DNA of 64,000 nucleotides, taken from the NCBI GenBank assembly GCA_008973525.1, contig WACJ01000069.1:1-64000 (forward strand), given 5' to 3'. The notes under the pieces are model-generated. The model was given only the letters and a program-made list of their open reading frames with translations, was not told where the DNA came from and did no database searches. Both the position numbers and the translations under genes were made by a program. This document shows, in pieces, positions 54,140-64,000 of this stretch. Each line of letters begins with the position of its first letter. Position 1 is the first letter of the stretch. This DNA is from Stenopsyche tienmushanensis (lineage: Eukaryota; Arthropoda; Insecta; Trichoptera; Stenopsychidae).

Positions 54140-55840
54140 TTGATTGTATTCATCTGAAAATACTGTAATCCTTTCTCTTTGTTCATCTTGTTAAATCAAT
54201 TCTTCAGATAATATTGTTATCAATCCCAATTTCAGCTTTTAATCTTAAGTCATTATTATATATTTTGTTCAGCTTATCTATTTCTATATATTTGCTATTT
54301 GCTAGATTGAGACTTTCAGATTTAAATTTGTTTACTAGTTTTATGTACTCCAATCTGGGACTACCGAATTTTCTGCCAATATCCTTTCGTTGTGTAATAT
54401 CCAATAGATTTTAAAAACATTAAATGCATGCTTTTTCTTATTACAGTCTTCTATCCAGAAGATGAGAGCTTTCTTCATATTTTATATTAATAGTGGGCAT
54501 ATACGACCTAACTAAAAATTATATAGAAATTCCATATGGATATTCTATTGAAAAATTTCATTAAGTTTAACACAAAAATATTACGTAATTTTATCATTTT
54601 CGAAGCAAAATGAAAGCTTTAAAAGCTCTCACGACGAGCTTTTATATACGATTGAGAATTTATTATAAACGCCACTTATAGCTAACTGTACATGGCATCG
54701 CATGAAATTATATATAGTCGCGGTTTCTATTCGACACTTTATAAATGGCTATCGATGAAAGTTCTGATCGAAAGTGTTTCTATACATATTTTTGAATAAA
54801 ATCATAAATGAAAATCTCGTTTAAAGGGATATAATTATAATAAATAAATATTGTGTACTTTTAGTGTGAATATTTAAATTTAGTTAAAGTACAATTGTTG
54901 CCAAAAATATCTCATTATTTTTGCATCGACCTAAGATGTAAAAATCTAAGAGCGTACATACAAAATAAGAATAAAGCCATTGTAAGAACACGTTCTATTT
55001 TAATATTTGAATCACGCGTGCAGAACCTTTTTCGCCACGTGCTTCGTCTGGATGATCGTGTCACTATTGCTTTGCGATCACAACTATTTGCCAACCCCCA
55101 GGAGCATCCCTGGATGTAACCATCCCCACAGCTGCAACAATAAGCCATCCTCGAAATGTTTTATTCATATTTTTCTAATACAGACGTTCGTGGAGTAAAG
55201 TGTGAAATCGATTGTCCCATATACCATAAGTAGCACTCGAGTGATGGATTAGAAATGGAGGGTGTATATGGCGAAAGTAGGTTGTGATTGGATGTGAATG
55301 GTTGAAGGAAAGGTGCAACAGCCAGGTCAAAGAGGGTTATGAACTCCTCGCCTATACATAAAAGACCGAAACGATTTCCTTTTATGGCAGATTCATGTCA
55401 CGAAAGCAAAATAATGTGTATATACCACATTGTGGCTCGGAGTATCCGATGGATAAAAATAGCTATCAATTTTTCAGTATCAAAAATCTAACAAATGTAT
55501 TTTTTCCGATATCGCGAGTGATTTATTTGGATATCGTATGTGGATTTTATGGTATTCCCATAAGAAACTCCATTCAACTGCTACATCGTTATTTTTCCGA
55601 TTAATATAAACGTGGCGCTCAGTTATACTTTTTGATATAATGAGTTGGAAAAAAAAACACATCTGTGAAAAATATTTTTTATTACGCGCGTTAAGCTCGA
55701 CAACGCGTAAGCAATATAGGAACTGAAGCATATTTTTTTCATTTGGAAAGACAAATCTAAACGACAAAATAAAAAAAATAATGAAGCTTCAAGGCCCAAA
55801 AGTTCTGCTACTTGAATTGATGTTCTTTAAAAATAAAACT
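54140..55840. other. Spacer with one weakly coding-like frame
   Basis: A plus-strand frame ending at 55119 closes with ESRVQNLFRHVLRLDDRVTI then ALRSQLFANPQEHPWM. That ending is loosely reminiscent of the RxFGHVxRMDDxR tail of non-LTR retroelement proteins, but the match is too weak to call. Frames at 54204-54414 on both strands are mutual shadows. Confidence 0.25.
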
Positions 55841-55849
55841 CTTTTTTTT

Positions 55850-56690
55850 TAAGTTTAGTGCATAAAATCTGCAATTGAAGTTTTGGCTAAATAGTAATAA
55901 AACAAGGCAATTTGTGGATAATACGATGGGTGCGGTAAAATATCCCACTTGAGAATTTCCAAATATTTTTTACGACTTTGCGACATGAGGCCGAGCGTTG
56001 TCATATAGAAGAATAACTTTGTCATGTCTTTGTAATCCTGTTGTTTTTATCGTAATTCATGGTTCAAACAGATCAATTGAAGCCTACACCAACCACTTGT
56101 AATTGCCAGGTTGTAGTGACATAGTGCACAACATTCTTTTGGTCTCATCAGATACACAGCATGACTTTCCATCAATGAATATTCGGCTTTGGTATTGAAG
56201 TTGATGGTAAAAATTGGTTGGGCCTAGCGTAGTATATTTTCTTCTTAGGGTTGTCATAGAGTATCCATTTCTAATTCCCAGTCACAATCCGGCGTAAAAA
56301 ACCTTTTCTTTGTAGACACCCGATTGCCTTACTTTTGAATCATTTCCATGGATTTTAATCTTACAGAAGATGCTCATTGAGATATTCCCAATGATTCTGC
56401 AAGCTTTTCTTGCATTTGACTCGGATCTTCATGCCTCCAATTCTTTGTCTTCGAATTTTTTAGCTGTCAAGAGCTTGTCTTCAACGCTGAAATCACTATT
56501 CTTGAAACATCGAAACCATTCCCTATATGATTTATTAGTTGGAGCATTGTCATCATAAACTTCCACAAGCATTTTATGCGTTTTAGCTGCACTTTTCTAT
56601 CAATTAAAGCACAAAACTAAAACCTCTTGCAAATTGGGTACTTTTTTTGCAAAGGAGGAGAATCTTCGTAAGACACCACCATTTTGGTGA
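55850..56690 (-). pseudogene. mariner relic, minus strand
   Basis: Reading down from 56590, broken frames give KMLVEVYDDNAPTNKSYREW then FRCFKNSDFSVEDKLL (helix-turn-helix and linker), KKFEDKELEA, a GYSMTTLRRK / YDNPK region at about 56250, KPNIH..KSCCVYLMRPKECC ALCHYN at about 56150, and HDKVILLYDNARPHVAK-like text near 56000-55980. The same family recurs at 63130-64000. Stops and frameshifts abound. Its 5' side is cut by the R1-like retroelement that begins at about 56690. Confidence 0.82.
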
Positions 56691-57975
56691 TAGTGTGAGA
56701 TTTTTACTTACTAAACCCCTCCCTCTCTTTGGCTGCTACCAGGCTACTACTTAAGTATTGGACAAGAGCGATGTGTTCCTCTCGGGCTCTCCTTCTCTCC
56801 CTGTCATTCGGTCAGGTAGAAATCAAATCAGCAATTGAGGACATTTCTACTTGCCTTCTTTTCCTTATTCGTTAAGCGTCTTCTTTTTGCTGCATAACGC
56901 ACTTGATATACCTGCTCCACCCATTCCATCCCCTGGCATCTTTGAGCATTGAAGGGATCATATTGTTCGGCGGGAGCAGATCGCAGTCGGATCCCAGCTC
57001 ATCGCGGAGATTGCCCCTTTCAATATGCTATGTCGGACAGCCGAAAGTCGTATGTTTGGCATCATCGTCATTTTCTTCGCAGTGATGGTATTCCGGGCCT
57101 GTTTCCTTGCCTTTTCTCTTCAGGTAGCTCTCAAGTTGATTTGACCATGTTTCCTGGCAGTCCACGCTTACAAGTCTGCTATTAATTCGCATGTCTACCG
57201 TCCCTTTGTTGAACTGTCCCATCAAGACTGCCATAGTTGTTTCTTTAACCATCTTTTTAAACTTCCCTTGTTTTAATGCCTTTATCTCAAAGGCGAGTAG
57301 ATCGATTGGCGGTATGGCAGTTAGTACCAGTACTGGGTCTTCCGATACTGTGCGATATGCAGCAGCCACCCTGATCGCGCTCCTTTTCTGGACCTCAGCC
57401 CATATCGGCGCGCCGTACAACAGTACCGAGTGCACTACCTCGTTGTAGAGTCGCCTCCTGCTTGTTTTTGGGTCACCAATGTTGGGCATCAACCTGGCCA
57501 GATTCTCCACGATGCCCCGCGCCTTCGCTGTCGCCTTTTCCGTGTGGGTGACAAATCAGAGCTTGTCATCAATCTCCACCCCCAAATACCGAATGCATAT
57601 AGGGTACTAAGAATAATCGAACTGATACCATGGGGAAGGGGTAGCCCCTGTAGTCCGTCATCTGCTGCAGCCCTTTTCAAACTGGGGTTGGACTCGTGGT
57701 GGCAGTAAACTAGCGGAAGTAAATCCCTTGAATTTAGCTTAACTATAGTTCTTCCTCCTCTATCGCACCTTCGGGTACACATGGTCTGAAGCTGGTCTTT
57801 TCCGCAGAAGCTTCATCTCTTTTGGAGGGCCTGGAGAAAAAGGGTTGGGTGCCTGGACACTTCGCTCGTAGCGTTTCTTGTGGGGCTAAACGATCAGCGG
57901 AAGACACTCTTTGTGTTGCTAGTCCGGGGTAGCCCGGAACAGACCATATAGCAACGCAGGAAATGGGTTCGATTA
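56690..57975 (-). mobile_element. R1-clade-like non-LTR retrotransposon, internally deleted
   Basis: The 3' end on the minus strand is GGGAGGGGTTTAGTAAGTAA then AAATCTCACACTATC, shared with 61042-61080. The ORF2 end is at 57028-57610. The 5' part (57640-57975) matches 60590-60930: CCGGGGTAGCCCGGAACAGA, AGTTGGACTCGTG-like and CCCCTGTAGT blocks. Nearly all of ORF1, the endonuclease and the polymerase are missing between the two. It is GC-richer than its host sequence and inserted into the mariner at 55850-56690. Confidence 0.75.
57028..57610 (-). pseudogene. R1-like reverse transcriptase ORF2 C-terminal part
   Basis: The frame reads YLGVEIDDKL, a stop, FVTHTEKATAKARGIVENLA, RLMPNIGDPKTSRRRLYNEV, VHSVLLYGAPIWAEV, KRSAIRVAAAYRTVSEDPVL, IPPIDLLAFE, and near the end ETGPEYHHCEENDDDAKHTT FGCP. 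These match, in order, the region after the polymerase domain of R1/TRAS-like elements: KYLGV, the A..LLYGAP.W motif, R..R..AYRT.S, and the C-x2-C..D..H...C zinc-knuckle. The knuckle's first Cys is replaced (YHHC), and an internal deletion has removed some 20 residues before RSAIRVAA. A stop at about 57560 also breaks it. Confidence 0.85.
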
Positions 57976-57979
57976 AAAT

Positions 57980-60050
57980 GAACCTTCAATCCAGTCAGTC
58001 GCTGTCTGATGTCTGTCGTCTTGTTTCCATATGGTTATGATCCACATTTTTTCGTACGGAGAATTGAATTGAAACTTTATATTAAATGTCCAGAACATAT
58101 TTATATGTGCATTGTTGAAGGTAGCATGACTGATCAATTGGGTCACTGGATAAATATATCGACAAGCACTATCGCGATATTCTTGACAGAGGACAATAAT
58201 TTGGTGCTCCCGGTTCTAAAAGAGTTAAAATGATTGTCGTAAATTATTTGCATACGTCAAAATTATGTATATCTATTAATAAGTTGAAGAGATTGATATT
58301 TTTGAAGAAATATTTTAAATTTTAACAGGCATTTTTTGGGTCAGTCTTTATATGCAAATATGATTATTTGGTACGTCTCAAAGTCAAAGTGAAAGGTTTT
58401 CGTGAAAATAGCATTATTAAAAACGCTCATTTTCATCATTTTAGAAAAGCAATTAGAAGGCGCTTAGAAAATTCATTTCCTTTTAGGCCCGGTGTAATGA
58501 AAATTTATATGACAACTTTAAAAGGTGCTTTTTTTTCCTTGTGGAGAGTTTTTCTGTTGCTGTTAAACTTTTCCGTTCGTACCCCCGAGATTAAAGCTGA
58601 TTAATTATTCAAGATTCAAATTAAAGTAAAAGGTTTCAGCTAATATTTCCAGCGTTTTTCCTTCCCAATCCGTCTTTTTATTTCATATTATTAGGCGTTC
58701 AAAAAATTGACCGGCTACATTTTGTGTAATACTATCATGCAGATTTATCGCTTACGTAAATCGCGTGTTGCATGAAATTGGTTTATTTATGAATCAAATT
58801 ACATTAGGATCTATTTTCATTTAATAAGTAGAAAAATGTGAATGGATTGTTTTCCATTTTCCATGCCGAAAAATCTCATAAAGTCTTCGATCGACTTCAA
58901 TAAAATGGAAAAAAGTGGTCGACAACTCGCAGGTACGAAATAATCTCTTGACGCGAAACGCAATTTCAGGTTAGTCACGTTCGGGCTTTGCATCTTGCTC
59001 CTACGTTGGAAAATTTGATCGTATTTATTGCTCACCTTAAAATGACCCTTAAAAGTGTAAATCAGATTCCAAGGTTCGATTTTCCAGGATAAAAACCTAT
59101 TTGTGGAAGCAGCCATGTGCAATTAAATTAATCGAATACATTCGGAAATATCACGCCTCTGCAATACAGGTTGAGATAAATACAAGCATGAACATCATGA
59201 AATACCACTTGATATCGATATATACGTAAAAAATATTCTAATCATGTTTTGAGTATTAAAGAATCACCATAAATATATAAGCCGTAAGAGTTCTTCTACT
59301 TTTTGTTCAAAAGATATAATCGTACGTTCATTTCCAAACGTATCATCGAGCTACTAAACAATTATAGTTTAATATTTTTATGTTGTATTTCATCCCTTAT
59401 GATAGATCAGAAGTATTGATTATTTTATGCGTTTTTTTAAGGTTTCAATAAATTTTATATGAGCTGAGACTTAAGTTATGCCTTTCTTTAATATCCTGCA
59501 ATTCATCATTTCCGTAGAACAATCTAATATCGATTTCCAAAAAATAGCAATGGTGTTCTTTATGAATACAAAAAAATAGTAAAAAATGAGCTTTATAAGC
59601 AACTTCTGTGCCAAGACTTATATGTTTTACCAACGCCAACATTAATTAAGTTAAGGCGTTGCACTCAGAGGGTGTGGCATTAAGTAAAGTGTAGTGACTA
59701 AGGTAGAATTTAAGGTGTGATCTTTTTAAAAATCTTGAACTGTCAATTAAGATTCAATATATATCTCCAAATGATCTATAAATATTTTAATTGGTATGAT
59801 TTAAGATAAAAATGTAAATCAATGATATTTGATAGAACCGTATGCGGTTCACGTTCATGAGTTGAATGGCGCTCACAGTCACTGAGCGACCGATATTGGT
59901 AGGGTATGTTTGCTCGTATTAGATTTTTTGAAAGCTCAGAAAACTACTTCTGAGCTTTCAAAGTCATTTAAAATGTGCAAACAAATGATAAATGTGTACT
60001 TATAAATTCTTTAAACAAAAAATTAACAACTATTTTGAACTTAGTTTAGT
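57980..60050. other. Spacer
   Basis: Frames at 58009-58233 and 58368-58604 (plus) and 58817-59122 and 59445-59642 (minus) have no motifs or splice context. No repeats were recognised apart from a short GAGCTTTCA inversion at 59932/59950. Confidence 0.35.
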
Positions 60051-60054
60051 TTTA

Positions 60055-60383
60055 AAAAGTTCTCTAGATTATTTCCTTACAAGACAGGGTTAAGAAAATA
60101 CTTGTAATGCTTAAGATGTTTTTATTAAATTTATTTACAAAATGTGTTCAAATTGGCCACCTCTGCTTCGTTTGCACGCATGACGCCTTGTAGTTGTCTG
60201 AAGCAGAATTTCCATTTTAATTTTTGCAAATTCTTAAATAAAAAAATTCTTTCAATTAGGTTTTCTTTTGTGGGCACATTTGTCGTTTAAATTAATTCTT
60301 TTGGTGGCCCTTTTCCGTGGCTCGCACGGTCTTCAGACCTGACACCACTGGATTTCTTTGACTGGGGACGTCCCCTATTCCGT
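60055..60383 (+). mobile_element. IS630/Tc1-like relic E, copy 3, left part
   Basis: AGACAGGGTTAAGAAAATAC, GTAGTTGTCTGAAGCAGAAT and CACGGTCTTCAGACCTGACA then CCACTGGATTTCTTTGACTG match copy 1 (20964-21140) and the 65-bp units at 44165-44660. Only about one unit is present before a junction near 60383 (CCCTATTCCGTACGG). Confidence 0.65.
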
Positions 60384-61501
60384 ACGGAGCTCACCTTGTG
60401 TTGCGTACCCCTAAAAGGGAACGTGGAATTGCTGATTACAGTAGTGTGTGGAGTCTACTATGCAAAAGGTATCACCACTATCCTCAACTGTTTCGATAGA
60501 CGGGGAAGAACGGTCATAGGCTGTTCGAATGGCGACTCGTATCCGTGGCTAGGTACTACGAATGGCCAAATCTATACGAGTACCACGGGGAAGGAGCTGA
60601 AGCCCCTGTAGTTTAATCTGTTGGTACACTCTGCAGCCCCCTTTTAACTGAGGTTGGACTCGTGACTTTGTTCTTTTGATCTTAGCATAACCCTATCTCC
60701 ATCCAATATCCATAGTCCTTTTAGTCCAGCCTGCCTTTGGGTACATGCAAAATCTGAAGCTTTTATCCTTGCAGGGATCTCATCTCCTCTGAAGGACGCG
60801 AAGTGGAAAAGTCGGGCACCTGGAAGTTCGTGCGTGAGTGTCATCCTGCTGGGATAAAATTCAATGGACGAAGTCCTGTGTGGCTAGCCCGGGGTAACCC
60901 GGAACAGACCGTATAGCAGCGCATTGTGGAATTTATATATCAGCCACTGTCGGTCATGTTCAAAAGTTGTCTCCTATGTGTGTGGCTCTTTTTTTCGTGT
61001 GTGAGGGGAATCTCACATAAGACACCCTTGGTTTGATCCGAGGATAGTGTCAGATTCTTACTGACTAAACCCCTCCCTTGTCCTTCTTTGTCTCCCTGGT
61101 ATTGTTTATCACACTGCTTTAGGAGGACAGGTAGTTTGGCCTTGGTAACTGGCCCTATTTTAGCGTTGGAGAGCCGCTTTGCACCTCTATCTCTTTCACT
61201 GTCCTTTTTGGCGCTCATGATTTCTTCAACAAAATCTCGCCAAAGGTCCCAGTTCTTCTTGCTCGTCCAGTAAGCACCTGAGTCAAGTGGTAGGTCGTTT
61301 CCTTGCTTTCGGACCTTCCACCGGCTTACGACCGGGATAAGTCAGTTGGTCTATCTTCCCTTGCTGGATTGATCCCATCTTTGCTGTCAGGCTTCCTTCA
61401 GTTTCTGGTTATGCTCGTTGTGGTTTTTGGGATATTCGAAGTCCAAGGTTCTATTCTTTGCTTGGAAATCCAGCGAGGGAATTCCAGTGATCACGAGCGA
61501 T
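60384..61501 (-). mobile_element. R1-like retroelement sequence inserted in relic E
   Basis: The piece from 60590 to 60930 matches 57640-57975, and 61042-61080 matches the 3' end at 56690-56730. The two parts are in opposite order to the 57-kb copy (3' end upstream of the 5'-type part on the minus strand), suggesting two tandem or rearranged elements. A minus-strand frame from 61300 to 60940 reads SKKNWDLWRDFVEEIMSAKK then DSERDRGAKRLSNAKIGPVT; it is coding-like but unassigned. Relic E resumes at 61503 with ACGGTCTCCAGACCTGACAC; TACGG at both junctions may be a target duplication. Confidence 0.55.
60396..60611 (+). other. Plus-strand frame inside the R1-like insertion
   Basis: This frame of 71 residues contains NCFDRRGRTVIGCSNGDSYP then WLGTTNGQIYTSTTGKELKP. 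It begins at the junction with relic E with a non-ATG codon. It lies in the antisense of the retroelement-like sequence, and I think it is a chance frame in GC-richer DNA. Confidence 0.2.
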
Positions 61502-61502
61502 T

Positions 61503-61597
61503 ACGGTCTCCAGACCTGACACCATTGGATTGATCCTGACCCTGTGTCTATGTGTGAAACGTAGGTAACCCTCAAAAATTGTCGGTCCATGTACAAA
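61503..61597 (+). mobile_element. IS630/Tc1-like relic E, copy 3, right end
   Basis: GTCTCCAGACCTGACACCAT is followed, after a few bases, by the inverted terminal region: GTGTGAAACGTAGGTAACCC then ATTGTCGGTCCATGTACAA. This is the inverse of 43715-43750 and 20865-20910 (GACCGAC..ATACGTTTCACAT). It gives the family a terminal inverted repeat. Confidence 0.65.
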
Positions 61598-61599
61598 AC

Positions 61600-63125
61600 A
61601 AACTCATATAAATGTTGAAAAAACACAAAGAAAATTCATGCTATTTATATTTATTTTAATGTTTCAAAATATAAATTTTCACTCACTTTCAATGGATATA
61701 ACTATTTACGTAATTTAACCTATGCTCAAATAATAATCCTTTGATCAAAGCCTTCACTCTAAAATACAATTTAGAACTATACGTCGCTCTTTGTACTCGC
61801 ATACTTTCCTTTAAACTTATGGCCATATTCTGTTATACCCAGCATGCTTTGCTTCTCTTTAAAATTTTAATACCAAAATTGTTTTATTATACTACCTTTA
61901 AGTTTCTAGACAATATTTGCATGCTTGTATAATATAAACATGAAATTTTTATTATTATCGTACATCCTGATTTCATATTTTTGGCAGGGCGCCGCATTGT
62001 GGAGTTGCCACATTCGTGCCTGAGGTCGCTTTGTAACATAATAAGACCGCAACATTAATTTCGACGGCAATATCATAAATTGGCGACGGCAATCGACGCT
62101 CTTTAATGTCCTGGTCCAAGTCCAAGTAGGCCTATATCAAAACGTCATCGCGTTCCTCATGTTGGATTTATTTTATTTGTCGCTTGGCATGGTTTCGCAT
62201 CCTTCCGACCCAATTGCTACGGGATGAAGAATTTCGCTCAGCCGAAGGATGCTGCATTCGGGGAGTATTTATCTTTTGGATCGGAATCAAATTGTTCAGA
62301 AGACGTCTGACCGATGAAGATTCGCTTCTGAAAACTTTTATTATACGGCTTATATTACATTGTGTTTTTTATCCGGGGGTGGCTTATTGGAATGAAATAC
62401 GCGGATATTAAATTTCTTCGTCGCAAGTTTGTAATATAAGGGCACTTAGGGCGTGTTATGAAATTTAGGTAATATGGCACCGTTAAAATTTCAAATTTAT
62501 GTGTGTTATAACTTCGAATGAATGGGCTCGAATTTCAACATAAGGGATGACAAAATTATGAAAAAAAAACAATTTTTCCCTTAACATTCTTCCTAGACAC
62601 CTATGCGCTAAGGCATAGAATATTTGAATATAAACTGAAATGTTCATGAAGGAAGGAAACGAAATTTCCATATAAAATACCCGCGATAGGTGCCTTGTAC
62701 AGCATGTTTGGGATATACGAATTTTTACGACACTTATAAAAAATAACTGTTTACTGGGTATTTTTATTTTTCCTATCAATCTGGGTGCTCCTTATTTCAT
62801 GAGAAAAAAATTATAAAACGCTTCAAAAACAACAAAATATATGTATTCAATAATTCACGCTGAAATCTTCGAGAAGTGATTTAATTTCAGCTGAAAGCTT
62901 CGACTTTCATATAAAATTATATCGAATTTATTTCGAAGCTCATATCATATGAAACATTTTATAAGAAATAATCCAAATGCCTTCAGACTGATTGACTTGT
63001 TTTTATTTCTGAAAGGTGTTGCGTGATACGAATACGTTCTTGATAGTCAGGTAGCAGTCTGTTCAAAGTGATCACAATGTCAAATTTAATTTAGGAAATG
63101 TATGAATATTTTTTATAATTATTTT
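61600..63125. other. Spacer with GC-richer middle
   Basis: Around 61985-62360 the GC content rises. On the minus strand, AATAAAAGTTTTCAG (acceptor ending at 62328) precedes 29 codons, KRIFIGQTSSEQFDSDPKDK YSPNAASFG, and a TGA at 62238-62240. The opposite strand has a 75-codon frame (62184-62411, no ATG start). Either could be an exon or neither; I give the minus-strand one slight preference because of the acceptor. Confidence 0.25.
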
Positions 63126-63129
63126 ATTT

Positions 63130-64000
63130 TAAGTAAAAAATATTTCGGTTGGTTTTTTGCGATCAAAAATGCATTTATTTCAGAACAAAATCAATGAACA
63201 GATTAACCAAAGTATTGTCCATCGCTGGTTACTATTTTTTCCCACCTCTCAAGTAATTTTCGAATTATATCTCGCTTTTAAAGCGGCCCAAATTTAGAAC
63301 CAATTTTCGATTTCTGTGAAAGAATTGAACCAATTACCTGCCAAATAGTTCACCATTTGTCAGAAAAACCAGTAATCAAAAGGAGCAATGTCCGGAAAAG
63401 GGGTGTTGTTATGCGAAATAATGACTTTGTCATGTCTTTGCTTATATTTCGGCGGTTTTCTTCGTAATTCACGGCTCAAATGAATCAAATGTAGTCTATA
63501 CCAATCATCCTTAATAGAATCGCCAAGTTGTAGTAGCTCATATAGTACACAACACCCTTTTGGTCCCATCAGATACACAGCATGACCTTTCAACCATGAA
63601 TATTTGGCTTTGGTGTTGTTGTTGAGGTCAATGACAACGATTGACCGAGTAGAGCGTAGTATTTTTCATTCTTGGGGTTATCGTAAAGTACTAATTTCTC
63701 ATCCCCAGCTACAATCTGATGTAAAATGATCTAAAGCTGATTTAAAGACAAAAAAGAAAGACACAGATTGCTTGCAAGTAAAAATTTACCATTTAACGTC
63801 TCTCGGTTTCAATGCATAAGGCACCCAATTGCCTTATTTTTTAATGATTTCTATGGATTTCAATCGTACAAAAATTACTTGTTGAGTCACTCCCAATGAT
63901 TCTGCAAGCTCTTGCGTTTGATTCAGATCTTCATAGAGTAACGTTTCCAATTCTTTATCTTCAATTTGTTTGGCTGTTCAGAGCGAGGCCTGCCTTTAAT
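63130..64000 (-). pseudogene. mariner relic running off the window
   Basis: From the right edge down: KEDKELET then LAESLGVTQQ-like linker text (63900-63880), VAGDEKLVLYDNPKN (first catalytic Asp) at about 63700, GHAVYLMGPKGCCVLYELLQ at 63590, SRELRRKPPKYKQRHDKVII then SHNNTPF (second catalytic site; the usual HDNARPH is HNNTPF, so the Asp is lost) and FPDIAPFDYWFF (third Asp). C-terminal ERWEKIVNSDGQYFG is readable at about 63240. It belongs to the same subfamily as 55850-56690. An insertion of about 80 bases sits near 63740-63810. The N-terminus is outside the window. Confidence 0.82.

Noticed and set aside
54895..55119. Non-LTR retroelement protein tail
   Set aside because: The FRHVLRLDD text is only loosely similar to the GHVxRM motif and is not followed by the usual downstream pattern. 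Kept as a note in the spacer entry only.
57191..57708. Plus-strand ORFs at 57191-57448 and 57430-57708
   Set aside because: They are antisense to the R1-like ORF2 remnant.
61088..61273. 61-residue plus-strand ORF with hydrophobic segment
   Set aside because: It is the antisense shadow of the minus-strand retroelement-like frame in the same place.
1..64000. tRNA or rRNA genes
   Set aside because: I looked for T-loop (GGTTCRAATCC) and anticodon-arm patterns and rRNA-like GC blocks and found none that could be folded convincingly. A covariance-model search would be decisive.

Overview
This is an AT-rich (roughly two-thirds or more A+T) eukaryotic window that reads as gene-poor insect or other arthropod chromosome. 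No long intact open reading frame is present. Most recognisable content is decayed mobile DNA: at least six mariner (DD34D) copies, Tigger/pogo pieces, hAT and piggyBac derivatives, several families of short TTAA-flanked elements, and 3' ends of non-LTR retrotransposons. The mariner, piggyBac and R1-like types point to an insect. I cannot name the order or species from sequence alone.

Layout. 0-10 kb: dispersed repeats, two non-LTR retroelement tails, an RT C-terminal fragment and a decayed Tigger transposase (9.4-10.1 kb, minus). This stretch also holds the best host-exon candidate (5908-6101, minus). 10-17 kb: the least transposon-dense part, with two CpG-rich islands (about 11.3-11.4 and 13.05-13.2 kb) and several short exon-like frames (10756, 14482, 16443). 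17-27 kb: a scrambled mariner, an IS630/Tc1-like relic and a nearly full-length mariner with clear inverted repeats and TA target duplication (26057-27286). 28-43 kb: MITE families nested and duplicated, a piggyBac-like MITE inside an inverted duplication (33.5 and 40.0 kb), a hAT C-terminal fragment between inverted minisatellites (36.5-37.6 kb), and a 919-bp TTAA element with 17-bp terminal repeats matching along their whole length and an internal 30-bp perfect palindrome (37.6-38.6 kb).

43-64 kb: a TATA promoter-like block, a 65-bp minisatellite made from transposase-derived sequence (44.17-44.66 kb), a mariner relic, a piggyBac deletion derivative keeping the cysteine-rich C-terminal domain (48.5-49.2 kb), a mariner carrying two nested elements (51.9-53.2 kb), a mariner interrupted by an R1-like retroelement (55.9-58.0 kb), a second R1-like insertion splitting an IS630/Tc1-like relic (60-61.6 kb), and a mariner running off the right edge.

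Nothing here forms an operon or pathway. The repeats record successive waves of transposition, some of which can be ordered by nesting. The few exon-like segments suggest the window lies in introns or flanks of one or more host genes, but none could be tied to a known protein. I found no tRNA, rRNA or CRISPR array.
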